5,353 bases of DNA from contig JASHYD010000563.1 in assembly GCA_030043175.1 (NCBI GenBank), positions 1 to 5,353 on the forward strand, given 5' to 3'. The notes below the pieces were generated by a model that saw only the letters and a list, made by a program, of their open reading frames with translations, was not told where the DNA came from and made no database searches. The DNA comes from Xanthobacteraceae bacterium. Its GTDB lineage: Bacteria; Pseudomonadota; Alphaproteobacteria; Rhizobiales; Xanthobacteraceae. Below are positions 5,353 through 5,353 of the stretch, piece by piece; the stretch's first letter is position 1; each line of letters begins with the position of its first letter. The position numbers were made by a program, and so were the translations under genes.

Positions 5353-5353
5353 G

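Noticed and set aside
1..5353. CRISPR array, rRNA, insertion-sequence ends or transposase
   Set aside because: No regularly spaced repeats, no rRNA-like sequence, no transposase motifs and no terminal inverted repeats with target duplications were seen.

Overview
The window comes from a GC-rich bacterium, most likely a proteobacterium. This rests on codon use rich in G/C at third positions and on a type of small toxin-immunity cassette that is common there. No marker fixes the genus. The only gene on the plus strand that reads as intact where visible is at the left edge. Everything else that looks coding reads on the minus strand and has the character of an accessory region: a toxin pair, small overlapping unknown genes and broken frames.

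Layout: (1) Positions 1-1413 hold the 3' part of a plus-strand gene for an LVIVD-repeat beta-propeller protein, closed by a strong intrinsic terminator at 1454-1487. (2) Positions 1558-2032, minus strand, hold an unrecognised small gene that appears split in two by one extra base in a run of six T (coding strand). (3) Positions 2192-3381, minus strand, hold the best-supported module: a stand-alone polymorphic-toxin protein of 290 residues with a C-terminal PD-(D/E)xK-type nuclease signature, followed with an ATGA overlap by a 106-residue DUF6572-type protein that is the probable immunity partner, then a hairpin. (4) Positions 3393-3865 hold no convincing gene. They contain an AT-rich island, a perfect 9-bp inverted repeat that places two TTGACA hexamers back to back, and two GC-rich hairpins. 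(5) Positions 3866-5353, minus strand, hold a chain of small genes joined by short start/stop overlaps (an 11-nt overlap, GTGA, ATGA, ATGA). Only one can be typed: a 78-residue helix-turn-helix protein. The gene before it is readable only in three successive frames, and the opposite strand there carries a stretch resembling phage terminase small subunits, so a decayed phage or mobile-element origin is plausible.

How the genes work together: the toxin and its neighbour would be co-translated so that the producing cell is protected. The toxin has hydrophobic and linker regions typical of secreted polymorphic toxins but no recognisable delivery domain (no PAAR, Rhs, VgrG or filamentous-haemagglutinin region is visible), so its export route is open. 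The small-gene chain upstream is probably a separate transcription unit. Frame disruptions occur only in the unrecognised accessory genes and not in the propeller, toxin or immunity genes, which favours decay over poor sequence quality, although single-base sequencing errors cannot be excluded from the sequence alone.
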